From Paenibacillus segetis (GTDB lineage: Bacteria > Bacillota > Bacilli > Paenibacillales > Paenibacillaceae), in contig NZ_BMFT01000001.1 of assembly GCF_014639155.1 (NCBI RefSeq), positions 2,542,001-2,606,000 on the forward strand: a DNA stretch of 64,000 bases. Reading direction: 5' to 3'. Of this stretch, positions 55,432-64,000 are shown in pieces (the first letter of the stretch is position 1; each line of letters begins with the position of its first letter). The notes below the pieces were generated by a model, which had not been told where the DNA came from, searched no databases, and worked only from the letters and a program-made list of their open reading frames with translations. Both the position numbers and the translations under genes were made by a program.

Positions 55432-55599
55432 CTATCCAGAGGCTGGATGATTATCCAATGTAATACTTCGTTTTATTTCCATTGGCAAATCTTCCAATAG
55501 TCCTTGTAATTGCGATTTCTCCAATCCAAGAACTTGAGCACATTCCTGTGGTGTCAGGAATCCACGCTGGTAAGCATCGATCACTTTTCTCTTATCCAT
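55432..55599 (-). CDS. Small hypothetical protein after cheR
   Basis: 55 residues starting with ATG at 55599, 6 bases after GGAGGG. It holds a helix-turn-helix-like stretch YQRGFLTPQECAQVLGLEK. No known family recognised. A longer upstream frame exists but would overlap cheR. Confidence 0.6.
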   Translation of the reverse strand: MDKRKVIDAYQRGFLTPQECAQVLGLEKSQLQGLLEDLPMEIKRSITLDNHPASG

Positions 55600-55666
55600 G
55601 ACCAACCCTCCACGGTAGCTTATATTCTCAAGTATTGGAAAAGAAAAGATTGAATATACCGTGGAC

Positions 55667-56446
55667 TTAAGATTTTTTTCGATAGAAAAAAGTTTCTGTT
55701 GCCTCGAGACCAAAAACTGCTGGAGAGAAGATTTGCTCTGTGCTACCCACGAACAACACGCCTCCAGGACGCAGCGCTTTTGCGAATTTGTGGTAGAGCC
55801 CCTGCTTAGCTTCTTCCGTAAAATAGATCATGACATTACGGCACACAATCAGATCAAAACTTTCCTCGAAAGTGTCGAGTAATAGGTTTTGCTTCTTAAA
55901 TGTAACCGCCTTTTTCAGGGCACTGTCAATCCGGTACATTGCACCCTCTGAACTAAAATATCGCTTAGCAACTGCGGGAGGCACATCCTTGAGTGAACGT
56001 TCCAGATAAAGTCCTTCTGCAGCTTTGCTCAGCGCCCCGTCATCAATATCCGAGGCAAGCAAGTATGTATTACTTAAGAGTCCCAGGTCAGCTAATATCA
56101 TCGCTAACGTATATGGTTCCTCACCCGTAGAGCAAGCAGCACTCCAAATTCGTAGACGCGATTTAGCAGATGCTACCTCAGGCAGAACTACATCTCTCAG
56201 CATTTCCCAGCGGTTCGGATTACGCCAGAACTCAGATACATTGATCGTCATCTTATCCAAAAATTCATAAAACAAAGTCTTATTGTTCATCATCGCACGA
56301 AAAAAAGCCTCAAATGTTGTGAAACCATTTTTATTACGCAAAGTGGTTAAGCGACGTTTCATTTGTGCTTCTTTATATTGAGCTAGATCGATGCCCGTAC
56401 TTTTCTTAATATTTTGGATAAAACCTAAGTAATCCGGATCTGGCAT
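55667..56446 (-). CDS. cheR: Chemotaxis protein methyltransferase CheR
   Basis: About 259 residues. N-terminal helical domain with KEAQMKRRLT and TINVSEFWRN, then SAM-binding WSAACSTGEEPYTLAM (near 117) and DLIVCRNVMIYFT. It methylates chemoreceptor glutamates. I chose ATG 56446 with GGGGGT upstream since it gives the length of B. subtilis CheR; an ATG at 56497 overlapping ndk would add 17 residues without a ribosome binding site. Confidence 0.92.
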   Translation of the reverse strand: MPDPDYLGFIQNIKKSTGIDLAQYKEAQMKRRLTTLRNKNGFTTFEAFFRAMMNNKTLFYEFLDKMTINVSEFWRNPNRWEMLRDVVLPEVASAKSRLRIWSAACSTGEEPYTLAMILADLGLLSNTYLLASDIDDGALSKAAEGLYLERSLKDVPPAVAKRYFSSEGAMYRIDSALKKAVTFKKQNLLLDTFEESFDLIVCRNVMIYFTEEAKQGLYHKFAKALRPGGVLFVGSTEQIFSPAVFGLEATETFFYRKKS

Positions 56447-56487
56447 CTCTTCGCTACCCCCACGAAGGGATTGTGTTAATTTCTGAC

Positions 56488-56931
56488 TTATATCCATGGA
56501 TCAAGATTTTTGGCATATCCGAGGAGTTCATGCGCTTCAAAGAAATTAGCTATTTCCCGTTCCGCGCTTTCTGGTCCATCGGAACCATGTATCAGATTTA
56601 ATGGGGTATGTGCAGCAAAATCGCCCCGAATTGTTCCTGGTAACGCTTCAGCAACCTTTGTCTTACCAATTACAAGCCTAGACAATGAGATCACATCATC
56701 ACCTTCCCACACCATGGCAAAAACAGGACCGGAGGTAATAAAATCAACCAATTCACCAAAAAACGGCTTCCCCTCATGCTCCGCATAGTGGAATTGTGCC
56801 TGATTCTCTGTTATTTGTACCAGCTTTCCAGCAACCAACTTGAAACCTTTGTCTTCGAAACGACTAATAATTCTGCCAATTAGGCCCCGTTGAACACCAT
56901 CTGGTTTAACCATCAAAAATGTCCGTTCCAT
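56488..56931 (-). CDS. ndk: Nucleoside diphosphate kinase
   Basis: 147 residues. [21 protein letters not shown] and the phosphohistidine H115 in [12 protein letters not shown]. The Ser usual after HGSD is Gly here. It equilibrates NTP pools. Between hepT and cheR as in B. subtilis. Confidence 0.97.
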   Translation of the reverse strand: MERTFLMVKPDGVQRGLIGRIISRFEDKGFKLVAGKLVQITENQAQFHYAEHEGKPFFGELVDFITSGPVFAMVWEGDDVISLSRLVIGKTKVAEALPGTIRGDFAAHTPLNLIHGSDGPESAEREIANFFEAHELLGYAKNLDPWI

Positions 56932-56979
56932 GGTTTGTACCCCTCCCCTAAATTCTAAGCATTATCAATAATAGTACGT

Positions 56980-57085
56980 GTTCAAAAAGTCAGATTTTCA
57001 GCACCGGAAGGCCCGGCTGAATCCAAGATTCGATGTCGAATATGCCTCTTGTCCAACTTCGTGATCAAAAGATGACTTTTTGAAC
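56980..57085. repeat. MITE-like inverted-repeat element between hepT and ndk
   Basis: Perfect terminal 13-bp repeats GTTCAAAAAGTCA / TGACTTTTTGAAC (56980-56992 with 57073-57085), and pairing continues inward (TTTT...CAC). 106 bases, no coding capacity. Looks like a non-autonomous repeat. Confidence 0.7.
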
Positions 57086-57170
57086 TACCTCTAAATACCT
57101 CTTATCCTGGCTAAGAGGATTACTTAGTCTTATCCCGTAGTTTACCAGAAAAAAGAAAGAAGGGTAAGAT

Positions 57171-58145
57171 TCAATAGGAGCGTTTATTTACAAAAAGAGC
57201 GATTTCTTTTAGATGTGACCGTGCTTTATTCTCAGGGAGCTCGTCCAGTGCATCCAAAGCCTTTTGAATAAATCGATCAGCGAGTTCCTCTGAGCGTCTA
57301 ATTCCAGAGCTGGACACAATCATATCAATTGCTTTCGAGACCTCACCTGTACCATCCTCTGCATGAATACCGCTGATTTCACGTAGCAGGTCAGCTCTGA
57401 GATCTGCTTCCTGCAAAGCATAAATAACAGGAAGTGTAATATTGCCTTGACGCATATCACTTCCCGGAGGTTTACCGATGCTTTTCTCGGTTCCACAGAG
57501 ATCAAGCAAATCATCACGAATCTGAAAGGCCATACCTACGTTGTATCCATATCGGTAGAGCAACCAGCTCACCTTTTCTGGAGCTCCCGCTGCCATTGCA
57601 CCTAGCTGACAACTGATCGCAATGAGCAATGCTGTTTTCCGGCGAATGCGTAGCAAATAATTCCGGACGGTCTGTTCCGTATTAAAAAAGTCGCGAATTT
57701 GCTCCATCTCACCTATAGACATTTGTACCAGTGCTTTGGACAGAATGCGGTGGATTTCTGGATTGCTGAGTTCAGTCGCCAAGATTAGGGCTTTGGCATA
57801 GATATAATCCCCTGTATACATAGCGATCTTATTATCCCATTTTGCCTTCACCGTTGGCTTACCACGCCGTGTCCCCGCATCGTCAATCACATCGTCATGA
57901 ACGAGCGATGCAGAGTGAATAAGCTCAAGAGGAACAGCAACATGCTGAAGACGCTGTAAATCATAATTACCAAATTTACCACCAAGTAATACAAAAACGG
58001 GACGAAGTCGTTTTCCTCCCGCTTTGAGTAGATGTAATGACGTTTCACTTAGCAGTTCATCATCACCATCGATGCTCCGGTACAACTGACGTTCGATAAA
58101 ATCCATATCCCTTTTCAGCGCGCCAAAAATATCCATTAATTTCAT
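57171..58145 (-). CDS. hepT: Heptaprenyl diphosphate synthase component II
   Basis: 324 residues, trans-polyprenyl synthase. First Asp-rich motif LVHDDVIDDAGTRRG (about 81-95) and second FQIRDDLLDLCG. Works with HepS to make the C35 side chain of menaquinone-7. Overlaps mqnA by 4 bases. Confidence 0.95.
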   Translation of the reverse strand: MKLMDIFGALKRDMDFIERQLYRSIDGDDELLSETSLHLLKAGGKRLRPVFVLLGGKFGNYDLQRLQHVAVPLELIHSASLVHDDVIDDAGTRRGKPTVKAKWDNKIAMYTGDYIYAKALILATELSNPEIHRILSKALVQMSIGEMEQIRDFFNTEQTVRNYLLRIRRKTALLIAISCQLGAMAAGAPEKVSWLLYRYGYNVGMAFQIRDDLLDLCGTEKSIGKPPGSDMRQGNITLPVIYALQEADLRADLLREISGIHAEDGTGEVSKAIDMIVSSSGIRRSEELADRFIQKALDALDELPENKARSHLKEIALFVNKRSY

Positions 58146-59008
58146 TGTTTCACCCGTGTCAACGTATTGTCACTCCAAATATTCATCCGGACTTCATGCT
58201 GTAAAAGTCCCAGTTCATAAGCATAAGCGAAGTACAATGCCAGCCCCGCCTGTTGCTTATCGTTAAAATCATAGCATAAATTGTTAAAATAATGATGCCA
58301 ATAATCCGTTGTACCTCCGATTTCACTACAAGCCTCAGCAACTAACGAAGACAGATTGTTCAAACTTTGCTCCTTGCTCACTTTGAAAGCAGAACACACT
58401 TCAGCGAGAAACTCCGGATTAGCCTCAGCAAAGCTGCGCTGTACAGTCCAAACTGCAAAGCTCATTCCAAATCCTGTCCAACTTTTCCAGACTTCCCCTA
58501 AATCAGTGACGATATAACCATGATCTCGCCAAGAAGCTCGAATTGCATGGTCACCAATCAATAAAGCTGCATCACACTGATCCATCATTTGATCCAAATC
58601 AGGTTCACTAACTGAATAGATTGGCTTCACACCATAAGCTTTCTCCATGATAATCTTAAGTAGATTAACAGAAGTCGCAGAAGTATTCGTTAATGCTATG
58701 GTACAGTTCATTAATTCCTCTGGAGGCTTGCGTGAGAATAGAAGGATCGAGTTAACGGGCCCATCCGAGCTAACGGACAGTTCTGGGAGTACCAATAACC
58801 TTTCCGCCCCCATCCCAAAAGCGAAAGAGGATACTGGTGCGATATCAAGTGATCCCTCAAGTATACCCCGATTTAATATCGCAGGAACCTCTGTGACCAA
58901 TTCGCTTTTCCGAGATAATGTATTTACATTAAAATAATGATACATAGGCCAGGCGTTGGTGTATTTTATTTTGCCAATGAGGATATTGTCATTCTCTCTG
59001 TTGTTCAT
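58142..59008 (-). CDS. mqnA: Menaquinone biosynthesis protein MqnA (chorismate dehydratase)
   Basis: About 288 residues of the MqnA/MqnD family, with the family start IGKIKYTNAWPMYHYF, then LDIAPVSSFAFG and LLIGDHAI. MqnA dehydrates chorismate to 3-enolpyruvylbenzoate, the entry to the futalosine pathway. ATG at 59008 has GGGGGGA about 6 bases upstream. It sits between hepT and ubiX, supporting a menaquinone role. Confidence 0.87.
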   Translation of the reverse strand: MNNRENDNILIGKIKYTNAWPMYHYFNVNTLSRKSELVTEVPAILNRGILEGSLDIAPVSSFAFGMGAERLLVLPELSVSSDGPVNSILLFSRKPPEELMNCTIALTNTSATSVNLLKIIMEKAYGVKPIYSVSEPDLDQMMDQCDAALLIGDHAIRASWRDHGYIVTDLGEVWKSWTGFGMSFAVWTVQRSFAEANPEFLAEVCSAFKVSKEQSLNNLSSLVAEACSEIGGTTDYWHHYFNNLCYDFNDKQQAGLALYFAYAYELGLLQHEVRMNIWSDNTLTRVKQ

Positions 59009-59618
59009 TATGATCCCCCCATCTGGTAAACAGAGCATGTTCGATTCTTAAACTATCTAGAACCTTGCCCACTAAAAAGGAGACTAGGTCATCTATACTT
59101 TTTGGGCCAAAATAAAAAGCTGGCATAGCTGGAATCATCACGATACCCAGCCTGGCGAGCTTCAACATATTTTCCAAATGGATAGCGTGCAGAGGAGTTT
59201 CGCGTGGTACTAGCACAAGCGGACGTCTTTCCTTCATCATTACATCCGCCGCACGAGTCAATAGGTTATCTGAGGTTCCGTGGGCTATGGAGGACAATGT
59301 CCCCATCGAGCATGGCATTACAACCATCCCCTCTACGAGATAAGAACCACTGGCGATGGAAGCGCCGATATCAGCATTATTATGATAACGATAACTGCCA
59401 GGTAGTCCCCCGAATTTCTCCTCAAGCGCCTTGTTTCGATCCGCAATGTTCCAGCCAAGCTCCTCGTTAATTACACGCCAGCCCGCGTTCGTGATGACGA
59501 TATGCACATGATAGCCAATCCCGAGCAATGTCTCGATCAGCTTCACACCATAGATCGAACCGCTGGCGCCCGTGATTCCGACCACAATCGATTTCCTACT
59601 GTGATTGATCTCCATCAA
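58989..59618 (-). CDS. ubiX: Flavin prenyltransferase, UbiX family
   Basis: 209 residues. VGITGASGSIYGVKL FMN-binding start and PCSMGTLSSIAHGTSDNL active-site segment, plus VPRETPLHAIHL. UbiX makes prenyl-FMN for UbiD-type decarboxylases, one of which is thought to act late in the futalosine route. No ubiD is in this window. Overlaps ubiA by 4 bases and mqnA by 20. Confidence 0.93.
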   Translation of the reverse strand: MMEINHSRKSIVVGITGASGSIYGVKLIETLLGIGYHVHIVITNAGWRVINEELGWNIADRNKALEEKFGGLPGSYRYHNNADIGASIASGSYLVEGMVVMPCSMGTLSSIAHGTSDNLLTRAADVMMKERRPLVLVPRETPLHAIHLENMLKLARLGIVMIPAMPAFYFGPKSIDDLVSFLVGKVLDSLRIEHALFTRWGDHNEQQRE

Positions 59619-60487
59619 TAGTAGCGCACCACCAAATCAATCAAGGTAAAGGAGAAAACTACGATGCTCAGTACGCCATTCATTGTGAAGAAAGCAGTCT
59701 GCAGACGACTCAGGTCATCTGGTGATACGATATAGTGCTCATAGAATAAAATTAGATAAGCGATTACCATACCAGCAATATACCAACCGCCTAGATTAGT
59801 CATAAGTAAAAGTGCGATAAAGCCTAAAGCAGTAATAATATGGAATACACGAGCAATCTTCAGTGATTTAGCCACTCCAAACCGAACAGGAATGGAATAT
59901 AAACCCTCTTTGCGATCGAAATCAACATCCTGACAAGAATAAATGATATCAAAACCCGCGATCCAGAACGTAATTGTTATAAAGAATACTATTGCAGTCC
60001 AATCCACAACTCCAGTAACCGCGGCCCATGCACCGAGAGGAGCTAGAGCAATCGTAAGCCCAAGTACCACATGACATAACCAAGTGAAACGTTTGGTATA
60101 GGAATAAGCTACTAACATGATTACCGCTATGGGAAGCAGTTTGAAAGCCAATGGGTCTAGCATAAAAGCCGCCAAAAACAACATGGCAAAGGAAGCAAGA
60201 ATAAATAGCAGCACTTCACCAATTTGCAATAGTCCCGCTGGTATAGCTCTATTAGAGGTACGAGGGTTCTTTGCATCACTAACTCTATCAATCAATCGAT
60301 TCAACCCCATTGCTGCACTACGGGCACCAAACATAGCAAGCAATACCCAACCAATCTGTGCCCACGACGGGAGTTGTTGATGAATGGCGACATTACCAAT
60401 TAAGGCACCCATAAAAGCAAAAGGCAACGCAAATACCGTATGTTCAAATTTAATCATTTGCAGGAAAATAGCTACTTTTTTATACAT
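59615..60487 (-). CDS. ubiA: UbiA-family prenyltransferase (MqnP-like)
   Basis: About 290 residues with 7-9 transmembrane helices. Two Asp motifs NRLIDRVSDAKNPRTSNRA and YSCQDVDFDRKEGLYSIP bind the polyprenyl diphosphate. Likely attaches the HepST product to the naphthoate ring. ATG at 60487 with AAAGGAG 7 bases upstream; overlaps menG by 8 bases. Confidence 0.92.
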   Translation of the reverse strand: MYKKVAIFLQMIKFEHTVFALPFAFMGALIGNVAIHQQLPSWAQIGWVLLAMFGARSAAMGLNRLIDRVSDAKNPRTSNRAIPAGLLQIGEVLLFILASFAMLFLAAFMLDPLAFKLLPIAVIMLVAYSYTKRFTWLCHVVLGLTIALAPLGAWAAVTGVVDWTAIVFFITITFWIAGFDIIYSCQDVDFDRKEGLYSIPVRFGVAKSLKIARVFHIITALGFIALLLMTNLGGWYIAGMVIAYLILFYEHYIVSPDDLSRLQTAFFTMNGVLSIVVFSFTLIDLVVRYY

Positions 60488-61208
60488 CTGGCTTCTCCTT
60501 TGTTCCGATATGCAAGGCTGCAATTCCGCCAGTCAAAGGATAAGCCCTAACCTCTTTTAATCCTGTCTCCGTAAAAATTTGCGCTAATACTTCACGCCCT
60601 GGAAATTGAGCAAGGGAATCAGGAAGCCACTTATACTGTTCATAGCGTTTTGCAAATAACTTTCCTAGCTTGGGAAGTACCTTTTCGAAGTAAAAATAAT
60701 AAAGACCTTTGAACGGTTGCCAGGTTGGCTTCGACAACTCTAAGCATACGACCATTCCACCCGGTTTCACAACACGTTTCATTTCGCGTAATACTTGATG
60801 GAGATCAGGAACATTACGAAGACCAAAACCAATTGTCGCATAATCGAAAGTATTATCTTCAAACGGTAGGTCCATGGCATTACCCTGAATTAATGTAATA
60901 TTGTCATTCAAGTTTTGATCGTTGATTTTGTGACGTCCAATCTCTAACATATTCTCGCTAAAATCAAGACCCGTAATATGCCCACCTGAAGTATTAGCCA
61001 TGCTAATAGTCCAATCACAAGTACCACAACATAAGTCAATAGCATTGTCACCCTGGGACATATTCATCTTAGCCATTGTAAATTTACGCCAAGCCTTATG
61101 GCGTCTGAAGCTCAAAATATCATTCATGATATCGTATTTTGGAGCAATACTCTCAAAGACGGAATGAACAAATTGTTCTTTCGGCTTGGTTGTGGACTCA
61201 TTTTTCAT
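60480..61208 (-). CDS. menG: Demethylmenaquinone methyltransferase
   Basis: 242 residues (UbiE/MenG). IAPKYDIMNDILSFRRHKAWR at 17-37, DLCCGTCDW SAM motif and GFGLRNVPD. Last methylation in menaquinone synthesis, shared by classical and futalosine routes. Confidence 0.96.
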   Translation of the reverse strand: MKNESTTKPKEQFVHSVFESIAPKYDIMNDILSFRRHKAWRKFTMAKMNMSQGDNAIDLCCGTCDWTISMANTSGGHITGLDFSENMLEIGRHKINDQNLNDNITLIQGNAMDLPFEDNTFDYATIGFGLRNVPDLHQVLREMKRVVKPGGMVVCLELSKPTWQPFKGLYYFYFEKVLPKLGKLFAKRYEQYKWLPDSLAQFPGREVLAQIFTETGLKEVRAYPLTGGIAALHIGTKEKPDV

Positions 61209-61224
61209 TTGATTAATTCACCTT

Positions 61225-62097
61225 TCACCCTTCCTGTAATGAACGACACGTTGGTGAAACAGCCTCAATAAAAGGCTCCAATGCCTTCACAACCTCAGAG
61301 CGTATCGTCTCACTCTTACATTCATTGATCAGCTTTTGCGTGCGCTCTACCGACTGACTTAGTAAGACTGTCAACTGTTCCTTCACATTGTATTTCGCTA
61401 ATAGAGAGGTCCATTCCCGATCTGCGATACTAGTTCCAGACACCGTTTCCTTATCTTCAAACGTTCCGGTCTCCATAATTTTGAAATACGCATAACCTTG
61501 ATGATGCTGAGGTAGTTCCCCAGTTGACTTCATTTCTCCAAAAATCACTTCACAACGGCTGAGTTCAGAGAGTAGTAATCTCCACACATTATGTACCGAC
61601 TTGTCTAACAAAGTAGTGAAGGAAAGAAATAAAGTCATATTCAGCTGAGCACGCTCCTTCAAATAATCCTCAGCAGACAGAAGCATTCCCTTTAGTTTTG
61701 TATATAGATTCACTTTCAATCGATTCACTTCACAAATGGCAGAACTCATCAAAGATACAATTTTGATCTCTCCGGCTTGCGCCAGCAGCTCATAGAAAAC
61801 GCCACTAAAGTAATCACCTGCCAACACCTTCAACTGGCGAGAACGCATATTTCGTTCATCTTGGTGCCTAATTTCCAAATCGATCTTATCATGTGTATCA
61901 AGACCCAACTGTACGAGAAACGCCGCTAATGCACAGGTTTCTGCTGTGCAATTGGACCTACCACCGTCCCGATCATTTAGAAATGTATAAAGCAAACGAA
62001 CACGGGAACCCGGAAACTCCGGAAGCGCCGTGTGGGTTGAAATCATGTCATATTCAACATACTTTTGTGCTAATTCATTTATGCGATAGGGTTTCAT
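61225..62097 (-). CDS. hepS: Heptaprenyl diphosphate synthase component I
   Basis: About 290 residues. Helical, no Asp-rich motif, as expected for HepS; NCTAETCALAAFLVQLGLDTHD and VLAGDYFSGVFYELLA are characteristic. ATG at 62097 with GGAGG 6 bases upstream. First gene of hepS-menG-ubiA-ubiX-mqnA-hepT. Confidence 0.92.
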   Translation of the reverse strand: MKPYRINELAQKYVEYDMISTHTALPEFPGSRVRLLYTFLNDRDGGRSNCTAETCALAAFLVQLGLDTHDKIDLEIRHQDERNMRSRQLKVLAGDYFSGVFYELLAQAGEIKIVSLMSSAICEVNRLKVNLYTKLKGMLLSAEDYLKERAQLNMTLFLSFTTLLDKSVHNVWRLLLSELSRCEVIFGEMKSTGELPQHHQGYAYFKIMETGTFEDKETVSGTSIADREWTSLLAKYNVKEQLTVLLSQSVERTQKLINECKSETIRSEVVKALEPFIEAVSPTCRSLQEG

Positions 62098-62243
62098 CCT
62101 TTGCCTCCGAGCCGGTATACTAAATATCAAACACATCTCAAAAAGTTGTCAATATCTTGTCTATTATAGCATATGTTATTTCGGTGCGCACGATGGACAC
62201 CGCTCTTATTTTCAGACTAAATATCAAATGAATTTCTCACATG

Positions 62244-62780
62244 TTATTCTTGAAATCGCGTTTTCCATAGATGAGTTTCCGTCATGCGAAACCACTCCCT
62301 GAGTTCTCTTGGAACCTCTTGGTTTCCAACATTCCGCAAATCTTCTAACGCTGAAAGAGGCCATTGTCCTCTACGGACATCAGCTGCAAGCAATAAATAT
62401 CTGGTACCCAGCCATTTATCCTCAGCTACAAGTCTCAATAGCAGTTGGTCCACGTTACTGGTGCGTTCCATAGAGAAAGAGATCAACTCTGCCATCCCCT
62501 GGTATAATTTTGCTGCATCAAAATCGTCTTCCGTCACCTTAAGATCCACGGACAGAACGTTTCTGTTCAGGTCCACCTTGATAATCTTTGTAGGAAGCTC
62601 TAACACACTCAAACCATCGACGAGATTATTGTTAGTTAGCATGATGGGTTGCTCTTCAGCAAACACCGTATACGTTCCACCTGTCTTGTCTCCTCGTTCA
62701 CTTAACCAAGCTAAGGAAGCAAGTAGAAGCGTACATCCAAACATGAATAAGATAACTTGCAGAGCCCATTTTGATTTCAT
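62244..62780 (-). CDS. Anchored hypothetical protein between mtrB and hepS
   Basis: 178 residues. N-terminal hydrophobic anchor (about 5-24), then an extracytoplasmic domain with an early VFAEEQPIM and later RNVLSVDLKVTEDDFDAAKLYQGMAEL. I do not recognise the family; it is not between mtrB and hepS in B. subtilis. ATG 62780 has GGGGGG 9 bases upstream. Confidence 0.7.
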   Translation of the reverse strand: MKSKWALQVILFMFGCTLLLASLAWLSERGDKTGGTYTVFAEEQPIMLTNNNLVDGLSVLELPTKIIKVDLNRNVLSVDLKVTEDDFDAAKLYQGMAELISFSMERTSNVDQLLLRLVAEDKWLGTRYLLLAADVRRGQWPLSALEDLRNVGNQEVPRELREWFRMTETHLWKTRFQE

Positions 62781-62854
62781 GGGGCACATCCCCCCTTAGA
62801 TTTCACCTGGTAACAGATGAATACATTTTCAGGTCCATACCCCATTGTACAATC

Positions 62855-62876
62855 AAAAAAAGCAGGCTATGCCTGC
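62855..62876 (-). terminator. Terminator of mtrB
   Basis: Perfect 6-bp GCAGGC / GCCTGC stem (62862-62867 with 62871-62876), then seven T on the minus strand, 11 bases after the mtrB stop. Confidence 0.85.
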
Positions 62877-62886
62877 AAATCCAAAA

Positions 62887-63147
62887 TCATTCTTCCGTAT
62901 CAACCACACCATGCTTTGTCATCACGATCGCTTTTCCTCTAACTTTAACGGCAGACGTGTGACTCGTGAATTGTGCAATAAGCACTTCACCCTTGTCTAA
63001 TTTCTCCGTATGATGAAATCGAGTATCTTTCCCTCGGGTCAGCCCGATCACCGTAACGCCCTGTTCCTTGGCTTTCACCACGAAATAATCGCCACTTATA
63101 ACTTCATGCTCGTCTCCACCGCTTGCTTTGTGATTGTGACTATCCAT
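62887..63147 (-). CDS. mtrB: Trp RNA-binding attenuation protein TRAP
   Basis: 86 residues. The TRAP core spans 20-80: [20 protein letters not shown] then [31 protein letters not shown]-contact K49, K68 and R70, and Trp-contact T37, Q59, T61 and T64, are all conserved. It forms an 11-mer that, with tryptophan, binds the trp leader. Compared with Bacillus TRAP it has about 12 extra N-terminal residues. GAGGG lies 7 bases before the ATG. In B. subtilis folE (mtrA) precedes mtrB; here it does not. Confidence 0.96.
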   Translation of the reverse strand: MDSHNHKASGGDEHEVISGDYFVVKAKEQGVTVIGLTRGKDTRFHHTEKLDKGEVLIAQFTSHTSAVKVRGKAIVMTKHGVVDTEE

Positions 63148-63221
63148 GATCTGACCCTCTTCCCATGTGCAATTTGGTCAATGCAAACTGATTTCCATAT
63201 CTCCATCATTTATCAAAAGAA

Positions 63222-63248
63222 AAGGCCGTGAACATTTGCCCACGGTCT
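63222..63248 (-). terminator. Terminator of hup
   Basis: GACCGTG / CACGGCC (around 63224-63246) stem, then TTTTCTTTT on the minus strand. Confidence 0.75.
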
Positions 63249-63275
63249 TTTACGGAAGAGGATATGTAGAAATCA

Positions 63276-63551
63276 CTATTTGATTCCGTCTTTGAGTGCT
63301 TTACCCGGTTTGAAAGCGGGAACTTTACTCGCAGCAATTTCGATTTCCTCTCCGGTTTGCGGGTTACGGCCTTTACGGGCAGAACGCTCGCGTACTTCAA
63401 AGTTACCAAAGCCAACCAATTGTACTTTATCACCGTTTTGGAGAGCTGTTGAAATAGCCTCGAATACTGCATCAACCGCTTTGGTTGCATCCTTCTTGGA
63501 CAATTCCGTGCTTTCCACAACTTGAGAAATCAAGTCAGATTTGTTCATCAT
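63276..63551 (-). CDS. hup: DNA-binding protein HU
   Basis: 91 residues. MNKSDLIS start, [41 protein letters not shown] as in HU (segments at about 30-71). Histone-like nucleoid protein. AGGGAGGTGAATC precedes the ATG. Same place as hbs in B. subtilis. Confidence 0.97.
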   Translation of the reverse strand: MMNKSDLISQVVESTELSKKDATKAVDAVFEAISTALQNGDKVQLVGFGNFEVRERSARKGRNPQTGEEIEIAASKVPAFKPGKALKDGIK

Positions 63552-63793
63552 GATTCACCTCCCTACTTAGCAATCTAATAACCTCTGATATTCTGTGTTT
63601 CCGTTTTACCGCAGAATATACGTTTCAGTACTTCCAATATGGTCAAATCCCCTGTATTTTCGCTATTTCCCCGCGCTAACCAGGAGCGTCGAACAAATTT
63701 ATAGTAATACAGCCTATCCATAATTTCAAGTTTTTTAAGTGTTTAAGTCATATTTACCCCAAAAAAATAATAGAATTTGGGCTACTTCGAGCA

Positions 63794-63838
63794 CAAAAAA
63801 ACAACCGCACGCAGCTGATTAGCTTGCGCGCGGTTGTT
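63794..63838 (-). terminator. Terminator of spoIVA
   Basis: AACAACCGCGCGCAAGCT-type 18-bp stem with one mismatch (63800-63817 with 63821-63838), then seven T on the minus strand, 16 bases after the spoIVA stop. Confidence 0.85.
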
Positions 63839-63854
63839 AAGAGGAGGACTAAGG

Positions 63855-64000
63855 TTATAAAATAATGGCGATTAAACCACCGGAACCTTCGTTGATTATT
63901 CGGCCTAACGTTTCTTGTAACTTGTAGCGAGCATTGTCCGGCATCATCGCTATCTTCCCCTGAATTCCTTCTCTTACGATGGAGTGAAGCGAACGACCGA
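63855..64000 (-). CDS. spoIVA: Stage IV sporulation protein A, C-terminal end
   Basis: The last 48 codons only; the gene continues beyond the right edge. The C-terminus (MPDNARYKLQETLGRIINEG then GGLIAIIL and stop) matches SpoIVA, the spore-coat basement ATPase. It lies upstream of hup as in B. subtilis and supports an endospore-forming host. Confidence 0.85.
   Translation of the reverse strand, partial: GRSLHSIVREGIQGKIAMMPDNARYKLQETLGRIINEGSGGLIAIIL

Noticed and set aside
1..64000. tRNA, rRNA, CRISPR arrays, transposase genes, prophage
   Set aside because: None seen: no cloverleaf-like sequences, no regular spaced repeats, no integrase or transposase frames. Only short MITE-like palindromes were found.

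Overview
The window reads as chromosome of a low-GC, spore-forming Firmicute, most likely a Paenibacillus. Gene order from spoIVA and hup (right end) to the YpmB/TseB gene (left end) follows the Bacillus subtilis block spoIVA-hbs-mtrB-hepS-menG-hepT-ndk-cheR-aroFBH-trpEDCFBA-hisC-tyrA-(ypi genes)-qcrABC-ypjABCD-dapB-mgsA-bshB1-bshA-cca-birA-panBCD-dinG-ypmB. Several features differ from B. subtilis: futalosine-type menaquinone genes (mqnA, ubiX, ubiA) sit inside the hepS/menG/hepT block, a TPR gene lies between panD and dinG, and rex and mtaD follow dinG. Nearly all genes are on the minus strand, so the operons read right to left.

Left part (1-15.2 kb): a partial membrane-anchored protein, a TseB-like protein, mtaD, rex, dinG, a TPR protein, panD-panC-panB, birA-cca, bacillithiol genes bshA and bshB1, mgsA, dapB and a MazG-type hydrolase. 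At 15.4-18.2 kb a YitT-family protein is followed by an AraC regulator and a GH29 alpha-L-fucosidase-like gene, a small sugar islet not found at this place in B. subtilis. At 18.4-23.3 kb lie ypjB, ypjA, the menaquinol:cytochrome c reductase genes qcrABC, a DUF2487 gene and a stand-alone IDEAL-domain gene.

Accessory middle (23.4-43.2 kb): an unrecognised DNA-binding-like protein, a histidine phosphatase, an ECF sigma/anti-sigma pair with a probable autoregulated promoter, an aromatic-acid-exporter-like protein, a GNAT acetyltransferase and a CapA-like protein. Then comes a potassium module: kdpFABC, two small upstream genes, and an unusual 774-residue protein made of two tandem copies of the KdpD input half (KdpD ATPase plus USP) with no histidine kinase. 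About 1.1 kb of non-coding DNA upstream carries two divergent c-di-AMP (ydaO-type) riboswitches, each with a promoter and a terminator. One leads into the kdp operon, the other into a degenerate sigma-factor-like gene. Next is a heme-stress module hssR-hssS-hrtB-hrtA with a likely HssR operator.

Right part (43.6-64 kb): the aromatic amino acid supra-operon aroC-aroB-aroH / trpE-D-C-F-B-A-hisC-tyrA. The trpE leader has a promoter, an 11-triplet (G/U)AG TRAP-binding site plus one outlier, and a terminator whose 5' arm can pair with the TRAP site. The TRAP protein gene mtrB lies about 10 kb upstream in the same window, so both halves of this attenuation circuit are visible. Two palindromic MITE-like elements lie near trpE and hepT. 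The window ends in hup and the 3' end of spoIVA.
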